Source of the DNA: Acidobacteriota bacterium
GTDB lineage: Bacteria > Acidobacteriota > Blastocatellia > Pyrinomonadales > Pyrinomonadaceae
Direction: 5' to 3'
DNA length: 6,521 bases
NCBI GenBank assembly: GCA_023415725.1
Contig: JAEZJR010000112.1
Coordinates: 1-6,521 of the forward strand
Shown: positions 1-6,521 of the stretch, in pieces
Layout: each line of letters starts with the position of its first letter
How positions within the stretch are numbered: the stretch's first letter is position 1
Made by a program: the position numbers and the translations under genes
Notes under the pieces: model-generated
The model's input: only the letters and a program-made list of their open reading frames with translations
Told to the model about the DNA's origin: nothing
The model's database searches: none

Positions 1-202
1 TCGTAGTAGTCTTAGTTACGGCAAAGTTCTTCGAAAGCATCTTATCGAAAAATTGTAGCGGCAAATGCTGGGTGCAAATGCCGCATGTGTAACAAACCTT
101 AGGATTATAAGGACTTCGATCGCAAAATACAAGCCCAGTGAAGCCGGTTTCGGCATGAAACCGCCCGTCTTGTTCTTTGTGTCCCCCTTTGTGCCCTTTG
201 TG
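1..202 (-). other. Unexplained open frame at the left edge, no supported start
   Basis: On the minus strand, the frame after a TAA at 205-203 stays open for about 67 codons to the window edge. It reads through a cysteine cluster C-Y-T-C-G-I-C (positions 94-74) and then LPLQFFDKML. The only usual start codons inside it are a TTG at 64-62 and an ATG at 40-38, and neither has a Shine-Dalgarno sequence. The stretch is richer in A+T than the genes. It could be the 5' end of a gene leaving the window (from the ATG at 40, about 13 codons visible), a decayed gene, or chance. Two short plus-strand frames entering from the left edge (stops at 56-58 and 90-92) are equally unconvincing. I do not assign a product. 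Confidence 0.15.
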
Positions 203-240
203 TTAAATCTCTAACCAAACCCTTAACACAAAGGGCACAA
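189..240. repeat. 18-bp perfect inverted repeat, strong hairpin past the SpoIIAA-like gene
   Basis: TTGTGCCCTTTGTGTTAA (189-206) is the exact reverse complement of 223-240, with a 16-base loop (207-222). Six more pairs can form outside it between TTGTTC (170-175) and GAACAA (241-246), leaving a 13-base bulge on the left side. The left arm and its flank contain CTTTGTG three times (175-181, 187-193, 196-202). In minus-strand RNA the outer stem begins about 5 bases after the stop codon and the main stem 11 bases after it. The hairpin could therefore terminate transcription or protect the 3' end of that mRNA. There is no U-run after the stem, so it is not a standard intrinsic terminator. It could instead be one copy of a dispersed palindromic repeat family. 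Confidence 0.75.
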
Positions 241-250
241 GAACAAACCT

Positions 251-1039
251 CTATTTCCCGGCGAGAAGGGCCTGTTCCGCGCCGACCCATTCCCACGCCG
301 CCTGTTCCTCACTGGCGTCGAAAACGCGGATCTTCGTCGAGAACATCGGCGACAGTAGCTCGAGGAAGTTCCTCAGCCACGGCGACGGGCCGACGATGGC
401 GTACCGTTCGACCTTCGAGAGAGCTTTGTATTTGAGCTTTATCAACTCGTCGTCGAAAGCGGACAGCAGATCGAACCCACCGAAATTTTTCATCCTGGCG
501 AGCACGTTGACCTTTCCTTCCTTCTCGAGGAACGCACCGAATTCCTTCACTGCTTCCTTGATGTCCTTTTCCCGCAGCTTACCGTTCACTTCGTAGGCGA
601 ACACATTGTCGCTCGTCGTCTGCAGGAAATGCACCGACCGCGGCGGCTCTTCCGGCTTGGGCAGCGGTGCCGGCGCTTCGGATGCCCACGCCAGGGCCTT
701 GTCCCTCTCGCTGCGCGGAAACACCCTCACATCGATCGAAGAGAATACCAGCCCCTCGACCCGTGCCATCGCGCCGAGCCAGCCTTTGTCCGTCACCACT
801 GCCGCGCGGTAATACCTCGACAAATTCCCGAGCTGCTTCAGCCCTTCGCCGACGTCCTTGATGATCCCCTCGAACGTCAGCCCGAACGAATCTTCGATGT
901 CCGCAAAGAACGAGATCCTCTCATTGTTCTTCAGAGCGTCTTCGGTCGCCTTATAGGCTTTCGAAACGTCATCTCCGGTCACGCTGCCCGTTATCTTCAT
1001 CGCAACCAGATGTTTTGCCGATCCCAATATCTCGATCAT
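251..1039 (-). CDS. Tandem SpoIIAA-like (STAS-type) domain protein
   Basis: This 262-residue protein looks cytoplasmic, with no signal peptide or membrane segment. It contains two copies of the same fold, at about residues 1-120 and 135-255, joined by a proline-rich linker (EAPAPLPKPEEPP, about 121-133). Each copy has an N-terminal strand pair (LVAMKITGSVTGDDV / NVFAYEVNGKLREKDI), then a helix, a central strand (FFADIEDSFG / VLARMKNFGG), a second helix, and a strand followed by a tryptophan (AAVVTDKGWLGA / YAIVGPSPWLRN). Each ends in a VFP- or VFD-type strand and a helix containing AW or AAWEW. This matches the SpoIIAA-like family (formerly DUF3478), which is related to STAS anti-sigma-factor antagonists and CRAL-TRIO-like lipid-binding folds. 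Family members are usually single-domain proteins of about 120 residues, so this is a duplication. The ATG at 1039 is preceded by an ideal ribosome binding site. The specific function is unknown; I see no partner kinase or sigma factor gene nearby. Confidence 0.88.
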   Translation of the reverse strand: MIEILGSAKHLVAMKITGSVTGDDVSKAYKATEDALKNNERISFFADIEDSFGLTFEGIIKDVGEGLKQLGNLSRYYRAAVVTDKGWLGAMARVEGLVFSSIDVRVFPRSERDKALAWASEAPAPLPKPEEPPRSVHFLQTTSDNVFAYEVNGKLREKDIKEAVKEFGAFLEKEGKVNVLARMKNFGGFDLLSAFDDELIKLKYKALSKVERYAIVGPSPWLRNFLELLSPMFSTKIRVFDASEEQAAWEWVGAEQALLAGK

Positions 1040-1270
1040 TCAAATACCTCCTGCCTGAATTCCGGCCCCTCAAACCAATATACGAAACGCTGCTTAGGGA
1101 AGTTCGGACCGGCGAAATTTACACTTCTGATGCGAATTTATCCACGCCGGTAAGCCGCGAAATGCCGCAGAACTATTAAAAGATCGTGTAAACCGCCCAA
1201 AACAAACGCATTTTTAGTTCCCTGACCGGAAATTGGCTATGGCACGGGCATTGACTTTTCATTGAACGTC
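1040..1270. other. Divergent intergenic region with short repeated motifs
   Basis: This space lies between the SpoIIAA-like gene (leftward) and the flavoprotein/PFOR pair (rightward), so both promoters are expected here. I find no convincing -35/-10 pair for either. The best leftward -10-like hexamer is TATATT (1082-1077), but 17 bases upstream of it there is only GAACTT. Short direct repeats are visible: GCGAAATTTA at 1112-1121, GCGAATTTA at 1132-1140, and a shorter GCGAAAT at 1157-1163. The first two start 20 bases apart, about two helical turns. They could be operator sites, but they are short enough to be chance. Confidence 0.35.
1046..1052 (-). promoter_or_regulatory. Ribosome binding site of the SpoIIAA-like gene
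   Basis: Read on the minus strand, this is AGGAGGT, a near-perfect Shine-Dalgarno sequence 6 bases before the ATG at 1039-1037. It fixes the start of the gene and suggests efficient translation. The two plus-strand genes have no comparable site. Confidence 0.85.
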
Positions 1271-2911
1271 ATGGCCTACCCAAAAACCGATTTAACGACG
1301 CAGATCGACCTCAAACGCAATGGCGAGGGGACCGGTCCGACTCGGATTCGTAAACCCGTGTATGTCGATTTCCTGCCGCCTTGCAATCATGCCTGCCCGG
1401 CCGGCGAGAACGTTCAATCCTGGCTGGCGCTTGCTCAGGAAGGAAAAAACCGTGAGGCGTGGCTGCGCCTGACCGAGGAGAATCCTATGCCGGCCATCCA
1501 CGGGCGTGTCTGCTATCACCCGTGCGAATCGACCTGCAACCGCACCTCCCTCGACCAACCGGTCAGCATCCACGCCATCGAGCGCTTTCTGGGCGACCTT
1601 GCCATCGAAAAGCACTGGCAGTTCGAAAAAGTGAGGCCTTATTCCGGCAAGAACGTGCTTGTTATCGGCGCCGGACCTAGCGGGCTTTCGGCCGCCTATC
1701 ATTTAGCCCGATTGGGCCACTACGTCGAAATATGCGAGGCCGGGCCCGTCGCCGGCGGGATGATGCATTTCGGGATTCCGGCCTACCGCTTGCCCCGACA
1801 TATTCTTCGCGCGGAGGTCGCTCGCATCGAGAACCTGGGTGTGAACATCCACCTAAATTACAAGGTCTCGAATGTACTGGAAGAAATGGCCGCCGGAAAC
1901 TTCGACGCCGCCTTCGTGGCGATCGGGGCACACATCAGCAAGAAGGTCGACATCCCGGCACGCGAGGCCGGCAAGATCCTCGACGCAGTAACATTCCTCC
2001 GCGAGGTGGATCAAGGGGTGCAGCCGAAGATCGGCCGCCGCGTCGCCATCTACGGCGGCGGCAACACCGCGATGGACGCCGCCCGCACAGCGAAACGCCT
2101 CGGGGCCGAGGAAGCGCTGATCATCTATCGCCGAGATCGCGATCACATGCCCGCGCACGAATTCGAGGCGGACGAGGCCCTGAGCGAAGGCGTCAAGATC
2201 CATTGGCTGCGAACTATCAAAAACATCGATTCGACGGAACTGACCGTGGAGCGAATGGACATCGTCGACGGGCGCCCGGTGCCGACCGGAGAATTTGAAA
2301 CGCTGGCGGCCGATTCGCTCATCCTCGCCCTCGGGCAGGAAGCAGAAACCGATTTTCTGAAGGGCATCGACGGTATCGAATTCAAAGACGACGGGACGGT
2401 TATCGTCAACCGGCAGATGATGACCGGCCACCCGGGGATATTCGCCGGCGGCGATATGGTCCCGAGCGAGCGCACCGTCACCGTCGCGACCGGCCACGGT
2501 AAAAAGGCCGCCCGCAACATCGACGCGTGGCTAAACCTTACCGAATACGAAAAACCTGAAAGCAATCCGCTCGCCTCAGCCGAAAACCTGCACGTCTGGT
2601 ACAAGACCTTCGCGCCGCCGAAACCCCAACCGCACCTGCCGCCGGAGGTCGCCGCGGTCGGATTCGACGAGATAGTAGCCGGCTATACGGAAGAAGAAGC
2701 TAAATACGAAGCACAGCGATGCCTTTCCTGCGGTAATTGTTTCGAGTGTGATGGATGCTTCGGCGCCTGCCCGGAAGGGGCGATCATCAAGCTCGGAAAA
2801 GGGAACCGTTACCAATACAACTACGATCTCTGCACAGGCTGCGCCGTTTGTTACGACCAGTGCCCGTGCCACGCAATCGACATGATCGCCGAGCCGGCGA
2901 CAACGGTATAA
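1271..2911 (+). CDS. GltD/NfnB-like NADPH-binding Fe-S flavoprotein with C-terminal ferredoxin domain
   Basis: This 546-residue protein (numbered from the ATG at 1271) is likely a soluble electron-transfer subunit. The N-terminal Fe-S domain (about 30-115) resembles that of glutamate synthase small subunit and dihydropyrimidine dehydrogenase, with Cys38, 42, 81, 85 and 89. An FAD Rossmann motif GAGPSG (133-138) follows, with acidic Glu156 at the end of the next strand. The NADP(H) site has GGGNTAMD (262-269) and YRRDRDHMPA (286-295), whose arginines usually bind the NADPH phosphate. GGD (393-395) closes the FAD site. The C-terminal domain (about 478-535) has two ferredoxin motifs, Cys490/493/496/500-Pro and Cys521/524/527/531-Pro, with extra Cys484, 487 and 533. 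True GltD lacks this C-terminal domain, and no large glutamate synthase subunit is present, so I do not call it GltD. It lies 4 bases before the PFOR gene and probably moves electrons between NADP(H) and ferredoxin or PFOR (inference). Start: an in-frame TTG at 1262 would add three residues; neither start has a clear ribosome binding site, and I prefer the ATG. Confidence 0.93.
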   Translation: MAYPKTDLTTQIDLKRNGEGTGPTRIRKPVYVDFLPPCNHACPAGENVQSWLALAQEGKNREAWLRLTEENPMPAIHGRVCYHPCESTCNRTSLDQPVSIHAIERFLGDLAIEKHWQFEKVRPYSGKNVLVIGAGPSGLSAAYHLARLGHYVEICEAGPVAGGMMHFGIPAYRLPRHILRAEVARIENLGVNIHLNYKVSNVLEEMAAGNFDAAFVAIGAHISKKVDIPAREAGKILDAVTFLREVDQGVQPKIGRRVAIYGGGNTAMDAARTAKRLGAEEALIIYRRDRDHMPAHEFEADEALSEGVKIHWLRTIKNIDSTELTVERMDIVDGRPVPTGEFETLAADSLILALGQEAETDFLKGIDGIEFKDDGTVIVNRQMMTGHPGIFAGGDMVPSERTVTVATGHGKKAARNIDAWLNLTEYEKPESNPLASAENLHVWYKTFAPPKPQPHLPPEVAAVGFDEIVAGYTEEEAKYEAQRCLSCGNCFECDGCFGACPEGAIIKLGKGNRYQYNYDLCTGCAVCYDQCPCHAIDMIAEPATTV

Positions 2912-2915
2912 CGCA

Positions 2916-5900
2916 ATGAGAACCGAAGAACAGGGAAAGATCGCTACGCTGGACGGCAATGAGGCCGCGGTTTACGTCGCTTATCGCGTCAACGAGGTCT
3001 GTGCCATCTATCCGATCACACCGTCGTCCACGATGGCCGAGCTCGCCGACGAGTGGGCCGCCAAGGGCACCAAGAACATCTGGGGGAACGTCCCCGAGAT
3101 CATCGAGATGCAGAGCGAAGGCGGGGCCGCAGGCACCGTCCATGGAGCGCTGCAGACGGGTGCTCTCACGACCACATTCACCGCGTCCCAGGGCCTGATG
3201 CTGATGCTGCCGAACATGTACAAGATCGCCGGGGAGCTTACGTCAGCGGTTTTTCACGTCGCGGCACGCAGCCTCGCCGCACAGGCTTTGTCGATCTTCG
3301 GCGACCACCAGGACGTAATGGCTGCGCGGACCACGGGTTTCGCCATGCTTGCCTCATCGAGCGTTCAGGAGGCACACGACATAGCCCTGATCGCGCAGGC
3401 CGCGACGCTTCGGGCCCGCGTGCCGTTCATCCATTTCTTCGACGGCTTCCGCACCTCGCACGAGGTTAGCAAGATTCGCCTGCTCTCCGACGCCCAGATC
3501 CGCGCGATGATCGACGACGAACTAGTCTTCAACCACCGCGCTCGCGGACTCAACCCGGACCGCCCGTTCATTCGCGGCACCGCGCAAAACCCTGACGTCT
3601 ACTTCCAGGGGCGTGAAACGGTCAATCCTTTTTACGCCGCCGTCCCGGGCATCGTCCGCGAAGAGATGGCCCACTTCGCTGAGGTAACCGGCCGGGAATA
3701 CACGCCGGTCCGGTATTTCGGCGCGGAAGATGCGGAATACGTCATGGTAATAATGGGTTCCGGCGCGGAAACCGCGATCGAAACCGCTAAGGCTCTAACC
3801 GCCAAAGGGGAAAAAGTTGGCATCATCCAGATCACTCTCTACCGCCCGTTCCCAGCGGAGGACTTCATCGCGGCCGTCCCCAAAACGGCCCACCACATCG
3901 CCGTCCTCGACCGCACAAAGGAACCTGGTGCCGCCGGCGAGCCGGTTTATCAGGACGTGATGGTCAGCTTCATGGAAGCGGCGAGTACGGGCCAAATCGA
4001 TTCGATCCCGAAGATCATCGGCGGCCGCTACGGGCTGTCGTCCAAAGAATTCACGCCGGCGATGGTGAAAGCGGTCTTCGACAATCTCAAGTCCGGTTCG
4101 CCCAAGAACCACTTCACCGTCGGCATCATCGACGACGTGTCGGGTACCAGCATCGACTTCGACCCGCACTTCCACCTGGACGAGTCCGCCTGGACCCGTG
4201 CACTCTTCTACGGACTCGGGGCAGACGGCACGGTCGGAGCCAACAAGAACTCGATAAAGATCATCGGCGAAAACACCGATCTCCACGCCCAGGGATATTT
4301 TGTTTACGACTCCAAGAAATCCGGAGCCAAGACCGTCTCGCATCTACGGTTCGGCAACGAACCGATCCGCGCACCGTACCTGCTCACCGAGGCGGACTTC
4401 GTCGCTTGTCACCAGTTCAATTTCATCGAAAAGGAGGACATGCTCGCCCACGCCAAACCGGGCGCGACGTTTCTGCTGAACAGCCCCTACGGCCCGGACG
4501 AGGTGTGGGATCATCTGCCCGCTCGCGTTCAAGGTCAGATCATCGCCAACAGCATTCGGCTTTTCGTGATCGACGCCGCCGAGGTCGCTCGTCAAACCGG
4601 CATGGCCGGCCGCATCAACACGATCATGCAAACGTGCTTCTTCGAACTCTCCGGCGTACTCCCGCCCGAAGAAGCCATCGCCCAGATCAAGAAGGCCATC
4701 GAGAAGACCTACTTCAAGAAAGGCCCCGCCGTTATCGAGAAGAATTTCGCCGCCGTCGACAAAACGCTCGAAAACCTCTTCGAGGTAATAGTCCCCGACA
4801 CCGTGACTGCGTCGTACCGCGATGAAGATCTGATTCCCGCAAACGCACCCGAGTTCGTCCGGGGCGTCACGCAAATAATGATGCAGGGCCGCGGTGACGA
4901 GATCCCCGTCAGTGCCCTCCCAGTCGATGGGACGTACCCCAGCGCCACCGCGAGATGGGAGAAACGCAACGTCTCCGAAACCGCTGCCTTGTGGGACGCT
5001 GACGCCTGCATCCAGTGTGGGAACTGCAGCTTCGTCTGCCCGCACAGCGTGATCCGTGCGAAATTCTTCCACCGCGACCACCTGCAAGGCTCACCCGATC
5101 CATTCAAGTCCGCCCCGATCAACGCCCGCGGCTTCCCCGAAACTCGCTTCTCGCTGCAGGTCTACACCGAAGACTGCACCGGCTGCAACCTATGCTTCGA
5201 GGCCTGTCCGGTCGAGGTCGACAAAGAAAAGGGAACCCGTGCGATCAACGTGTTCCCGAAACCTGCCGATCTCTCCGAGGCGCGCGAGAGCATAAGATTC
5301 TTCGAGTCGCTCCCCATCAACGAAAAGCCTGCGGTCAATTACTCGACCGTACACGGCGTGCAATTCCTCGAGCCGATGTTCGAGTTCTCCGGGGCCTGCG
5401 CCGGCTGCGGAGAAACGCCCTACATTAAGGTCCTGACCCAACTCTTCGGCGACCGGCTGATCGTCGCGAACGCTACGGGCTGTTCGTCGATATACGGCGG
5501 CAATCTTCCCACGACACCCTGGTCCGTCAACTCGAAGGGCCAAGGCCCGGCATGGTCGAATTCCTTGTTCGAAGACAACGCTGAGTTCGGCCTCGGCATG
5601 CGGCTCACCGCCGACAAACATGCCGCGTTCGCTCGCCAGCTCCTCGAGGAGCTTCGTCCGGATCTCGACCCCGAGCTCGTCCACGACCTCGTCCATGCCC
5701 CGCAAACCCTCGAGACCGAGATCGCCGCGCAACGCGAGCGCGTCGGCCGCTTGAAGGTCGAGCTCCTCAAACTCGACGGCCCCGCCGCCAAGCATCTCCT
5801 GTCCGTCGCGGACCAACTAGTCCGCCGCAGCGTTTGGCTGATCGGCGGCGACGGGTGGGCGTACGACATCGGTGCGGGCGGGCTCGACCACGCTCTTGCC

Positions 5901-6494
5901 AGCGGCAAGAACATAAACGTGCTCGTGCTCGACACCGAGGTCTATTCAAACACCGGCGGCCAAATGTCCAAGGCCACCCCGACCGCCGCTTCCGCCAAGT
6001 TCGCCGCTGCCGGCAAACGTGTCGGCAAAAAGGATCTCGCAATGCAGGCGATCTCCTACGGTAACGTCTACGTCGCCCAGATCGCGATGGGGGCAAACCC
6101 CCAGCAAACCCTCCTCGCCATGCGCGAAGCCGAGGCTTATGACGGCCCGTCGCTCATCCTCGCCTACAGCCATTGCATCGCACACGGCATAGAGATGGAC
6201 AAAGGCCTTGATCAGCAGAAACTCGCCGTCGCTAGCGGCTATTTCCCGCTGATCCGCTACAACCCCGTCCTCCGCCGCGCCGACCGAAACCCGTTCGTAC
6301 TCGATTCGCCCAAACCGACGATCAAGCTGCGCGATTACGCCTACAACGAATTGCGTTATAGGGTGCTCACGCAAACCGACCCGCAGGAAGCTGAGCGTCT
6401 AATGGAACTCGCCCAGGAAATAGTGGATCTGCGTTGGAAGAACTACGAGGAAATGGCGGGCTTCTCGGCGAGCAGTTTCGCCCCGCTCTACTGA
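2916..6494 (+). CDS. nifJ: Pyruvate:ferredoxin (flavodoxin) oxidoreductase, single-chain type
   Basis: This 1192-residue enzyme converts pyruvate and CoA to acetyl-CoA and CO2 and reduces ferredoxin or flavodoxin, using thiamine diphosphate (TPP) and three [4Fe-4S] clusters. By comparison with the Desulfovibrio africanus enzyme (from memory), the domains run in the usual order. Domain I (about 5-260) has YPITPSS with Thr35, Glu68 in MQSEGG and Arg118, matching known active-site positions. Domain II spans about 263-417 and domain III about 418-630. The ferredoxin domain (about 676-795) has Cys698/701/704/708 and Cys754/757/760/764. The C-terminal TPP domain has GDGWAYD (978-984) and SNTGG (1011-1015). 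The cluster nearest TPP is held by Cys828, Cys831, Cys856 and Cys1087. All key residues are present, so the enzyme should be active. It ends at SSFAPLY and lacks the C-terminal extension of about 60 residues that is linked to oxygen stability in D. africanus. The ATG follows the flavoprotein stop after 4 bases with no strong ribosome binding site, suggesting translational coupling. Confidence 0.98.
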   Translation: MRTEEQGKIATLDGNEAAVYVAYRVNEVCAIYPITPSSTMAELADEWAAKGTKNIWGNVPEIIEMQSEGGAAGTVHGALQTGALTTTFTASQGLMLMLPNMYKIAGELTSAVFHVAARSLAAQALSIFGDHQDVMAARTTGFAMLASSSVQEAHDIALIAQAATLRARVPFIHFFDGFRTSHEVSKIRLLSDAQIRAMIDDELVFNHRARGLNPDRPFIRGTAQNPDVYFQGRETVNPFYAAVPGIVREEMAHFAEVTGREYTPVRYFGAEDAEYVMVIMGSGAETAIETAKALTAKGEKVGIIQITLYRPFPAEDFIAAVPKTAHHIAVLDRTKEPGAAGEPVYQDVMVSFMEAASTGQIDSIPKIIGGRYGLSSKEFTPAMVKAVFDNLKSGSPKNHFTVGIIDDVSGTSIDFDPHFHLDESAWTRALFYGLGADGTVGANKNSIKIIGENTDLHAQGYFVYDSKKSGAKTVSHLRFGNEPIRAPYLLTEADFVACHQFNFIEKEDMLAHAKPGATFLLNSPYGPDEVWDHLPARVQGQIIANSIRLFVIDAAEVARQTGMAGRINTIMQTCFFELSGVLPPEEAIAQIKKAIEKTYFKKGPAVIEKNFAAVDKTLENLFEVIVPDTVTASYRDEDLIPANAPEFVRGVTQIMMQGRGDEIPVSALPVDGTYPSATARWEKRNVSETAALWDADACIQCGNCSFVCPHSVIRAKFFHRDHLQGSPDPFKSAPINARGFPETRFSLQVYTEDCTGCNLCFEACPVEVDKEKGTRAINVFPKPADLSEARESIRFFESLPINEKPAVNYSTVHGVQFLEPMFEFSGACAGCGETPYIKVLTQLFGDRLIVANATGCSSIYGGNLPTTPWSVNSKGQGPAWSNSLFEDNAEFGLGMRLTADKHAAFARQLLEELRPDLDPELVHDLVHAPQTLETEIAAQRERVGRLKVELLKLDGPAAKHLLSVADQLVRRSVWLIGGDGWAYDIGAGGLDHALASGKNINVLVLDTEVYSNTGGQMSKATPTAASAKFAAAGKRVGKKDLAMQAISYGNVYVAQIAMGANPQQTLLAMREAEAYDGPSLILAYSHCIAHGIEMDKGLDQQKLAVASGYFPLIRYNPVLRRADRNPFVLDSPKPTIKLRDYAYNELRYRVLTQTDPQEAERLMELAQEIVDLRWKNYEEMAGFSASSFAPLY

Positions 6495-6521
6495 GTTCGA
6501 CACGAACCTAAACAAAAGAGG

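Noticed and set aside
145..163. 7-bp hairpin CGGTTTC / GAAACCG with 5-base loop
   Set aside because: It is short, not followed by a T-run on either strand, and easily matched by chance. Unlike the 189-240 repeat it has no extended arms.
105..296. 63-codon minus-strand open frame with ATG near 296
   Set aside because: It runs out of the 3' end of the SpoIIAA-like gene and through the palindrome. Its repetitive LCVKG/TQRAQRGTQ-like translation is a product of the inverted repeat.
1077..1082. TATATT (minus strand) as a -10 box for the SpoIIAA-like gene
   Set aside because: The position is plausible, but the hexamer 17 bases upstream (GAACTT) is a poor -35, and one AT-rich hexamer is not enough to call a promoter.
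629..1153. 174-codon plus-strand open frame over the SpoIIAA-like gene
   Set aside because: It overlaps a gene with clear domain structure and an ideal ribosome binding site. Its own translation is arginine- and proline-rich with no recognisable motif.
1251..1256. TTGACT as a -35 box for the flavoprotein gene
   Set aside because: It lies only 15-20 bases before the start codon, so the matching -10 would fall inside the gene, and no good -10 is present there.
4344..5816. Long antisense open frames inside the PFOR gene (about 247 codons at 5087-4344 and 208 codons at 5816-5190, minus strand)
   Set aside because: They lie opposite a fully conserved PFOR. Strong C/G third-position bias on the plus strand removes stops from antisense frames. 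Their translations show no recognisable domain.
6495..6507. Small inverted repeat GTTCG-ACA-CGAAC just after the PFOR stop
   Set aside because: A 5-bp stem with a 3-base loop and no T-run is too weak to call a terminator. The AAAAGAGG at the window end could be the ribosome binding site of a next gene, but no start codon is visible.

Overview
The window carries three convincing genes. One is a minus-strand gene for a small protein with two SpoIIAA-like (STAS-type) domains. Two are tightly coupled plus-strand genes: a GltD/NfnB-type NADPH-binding iron-sulfur flavoprotein, and a full-length single-chain pyruvate:ferredoxin (flavodoxin) oxidoreductase (NifJ/PFOR type). The coding DNA is GC-rich with many C- or G-ending codons, and the flanking non-coding DNA is visibly richer in A+T. 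The gene content indicates a bacterium with ferredoxin-linked, at least partly anaerobic or microaerobic pyruvate metabolism. The style recalls Acidobacteriota or similar environmental Gram-negative lineages, but this is an impression and nothing in the window fixes the taxonomy.

Layout. Positions 1-250 hold no confident gene. They include an AT-richer stretch (about 1-140) and a strong 18-bp perfect inverted repeat (189-206 / 223-240) just past the stop codon of the first gene. Positions 251-1039 (minus) encode the tandem SpoIIAA-like protein, with a near-perfect Shine-Dalgarno sequence. Positions 1040-1270 are a divergent intergenic region with no convincing promoter but a few short repeated motifs. 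Positions 1271-2911 (plus) encode the flavoprotein, and 2916-6494 (plus) the PFOR, separated by only 4 bases. The last 27 bases are non-coding.

How the genes may work together. PFOR oxidises pyruvate with CoA to acetyl-CoA and CO2 and passes low-potential electrons through three [4Fe-4S] clusters. The flavoprotein upstream has an N-terminal Fe-S domain, an FAD site, an NADP(H)-type Rossmann site and a C-terminal two-cluster ferredoxin domain. The 4-base spacing suggests one transcript and a functional partnership. An attractive inference is that the flavoprotein links reduced ferredoxin, or PFOR directly, to NADP(H), giving a split pyruvate:NADP+ oxidoreductase. The SpoIIAA-like gene is divergent, and nothing in the sequence ties it to this pathway.

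I found no mobile element, CRISPR array, RNA gene or clearly novel system. The points most worth a second look are the flavoprotein/PFOR pairing, the reduced N-terminal cysteine set of the flavoprotein, the inverted repeat and the unexplained open frame at the left edge.
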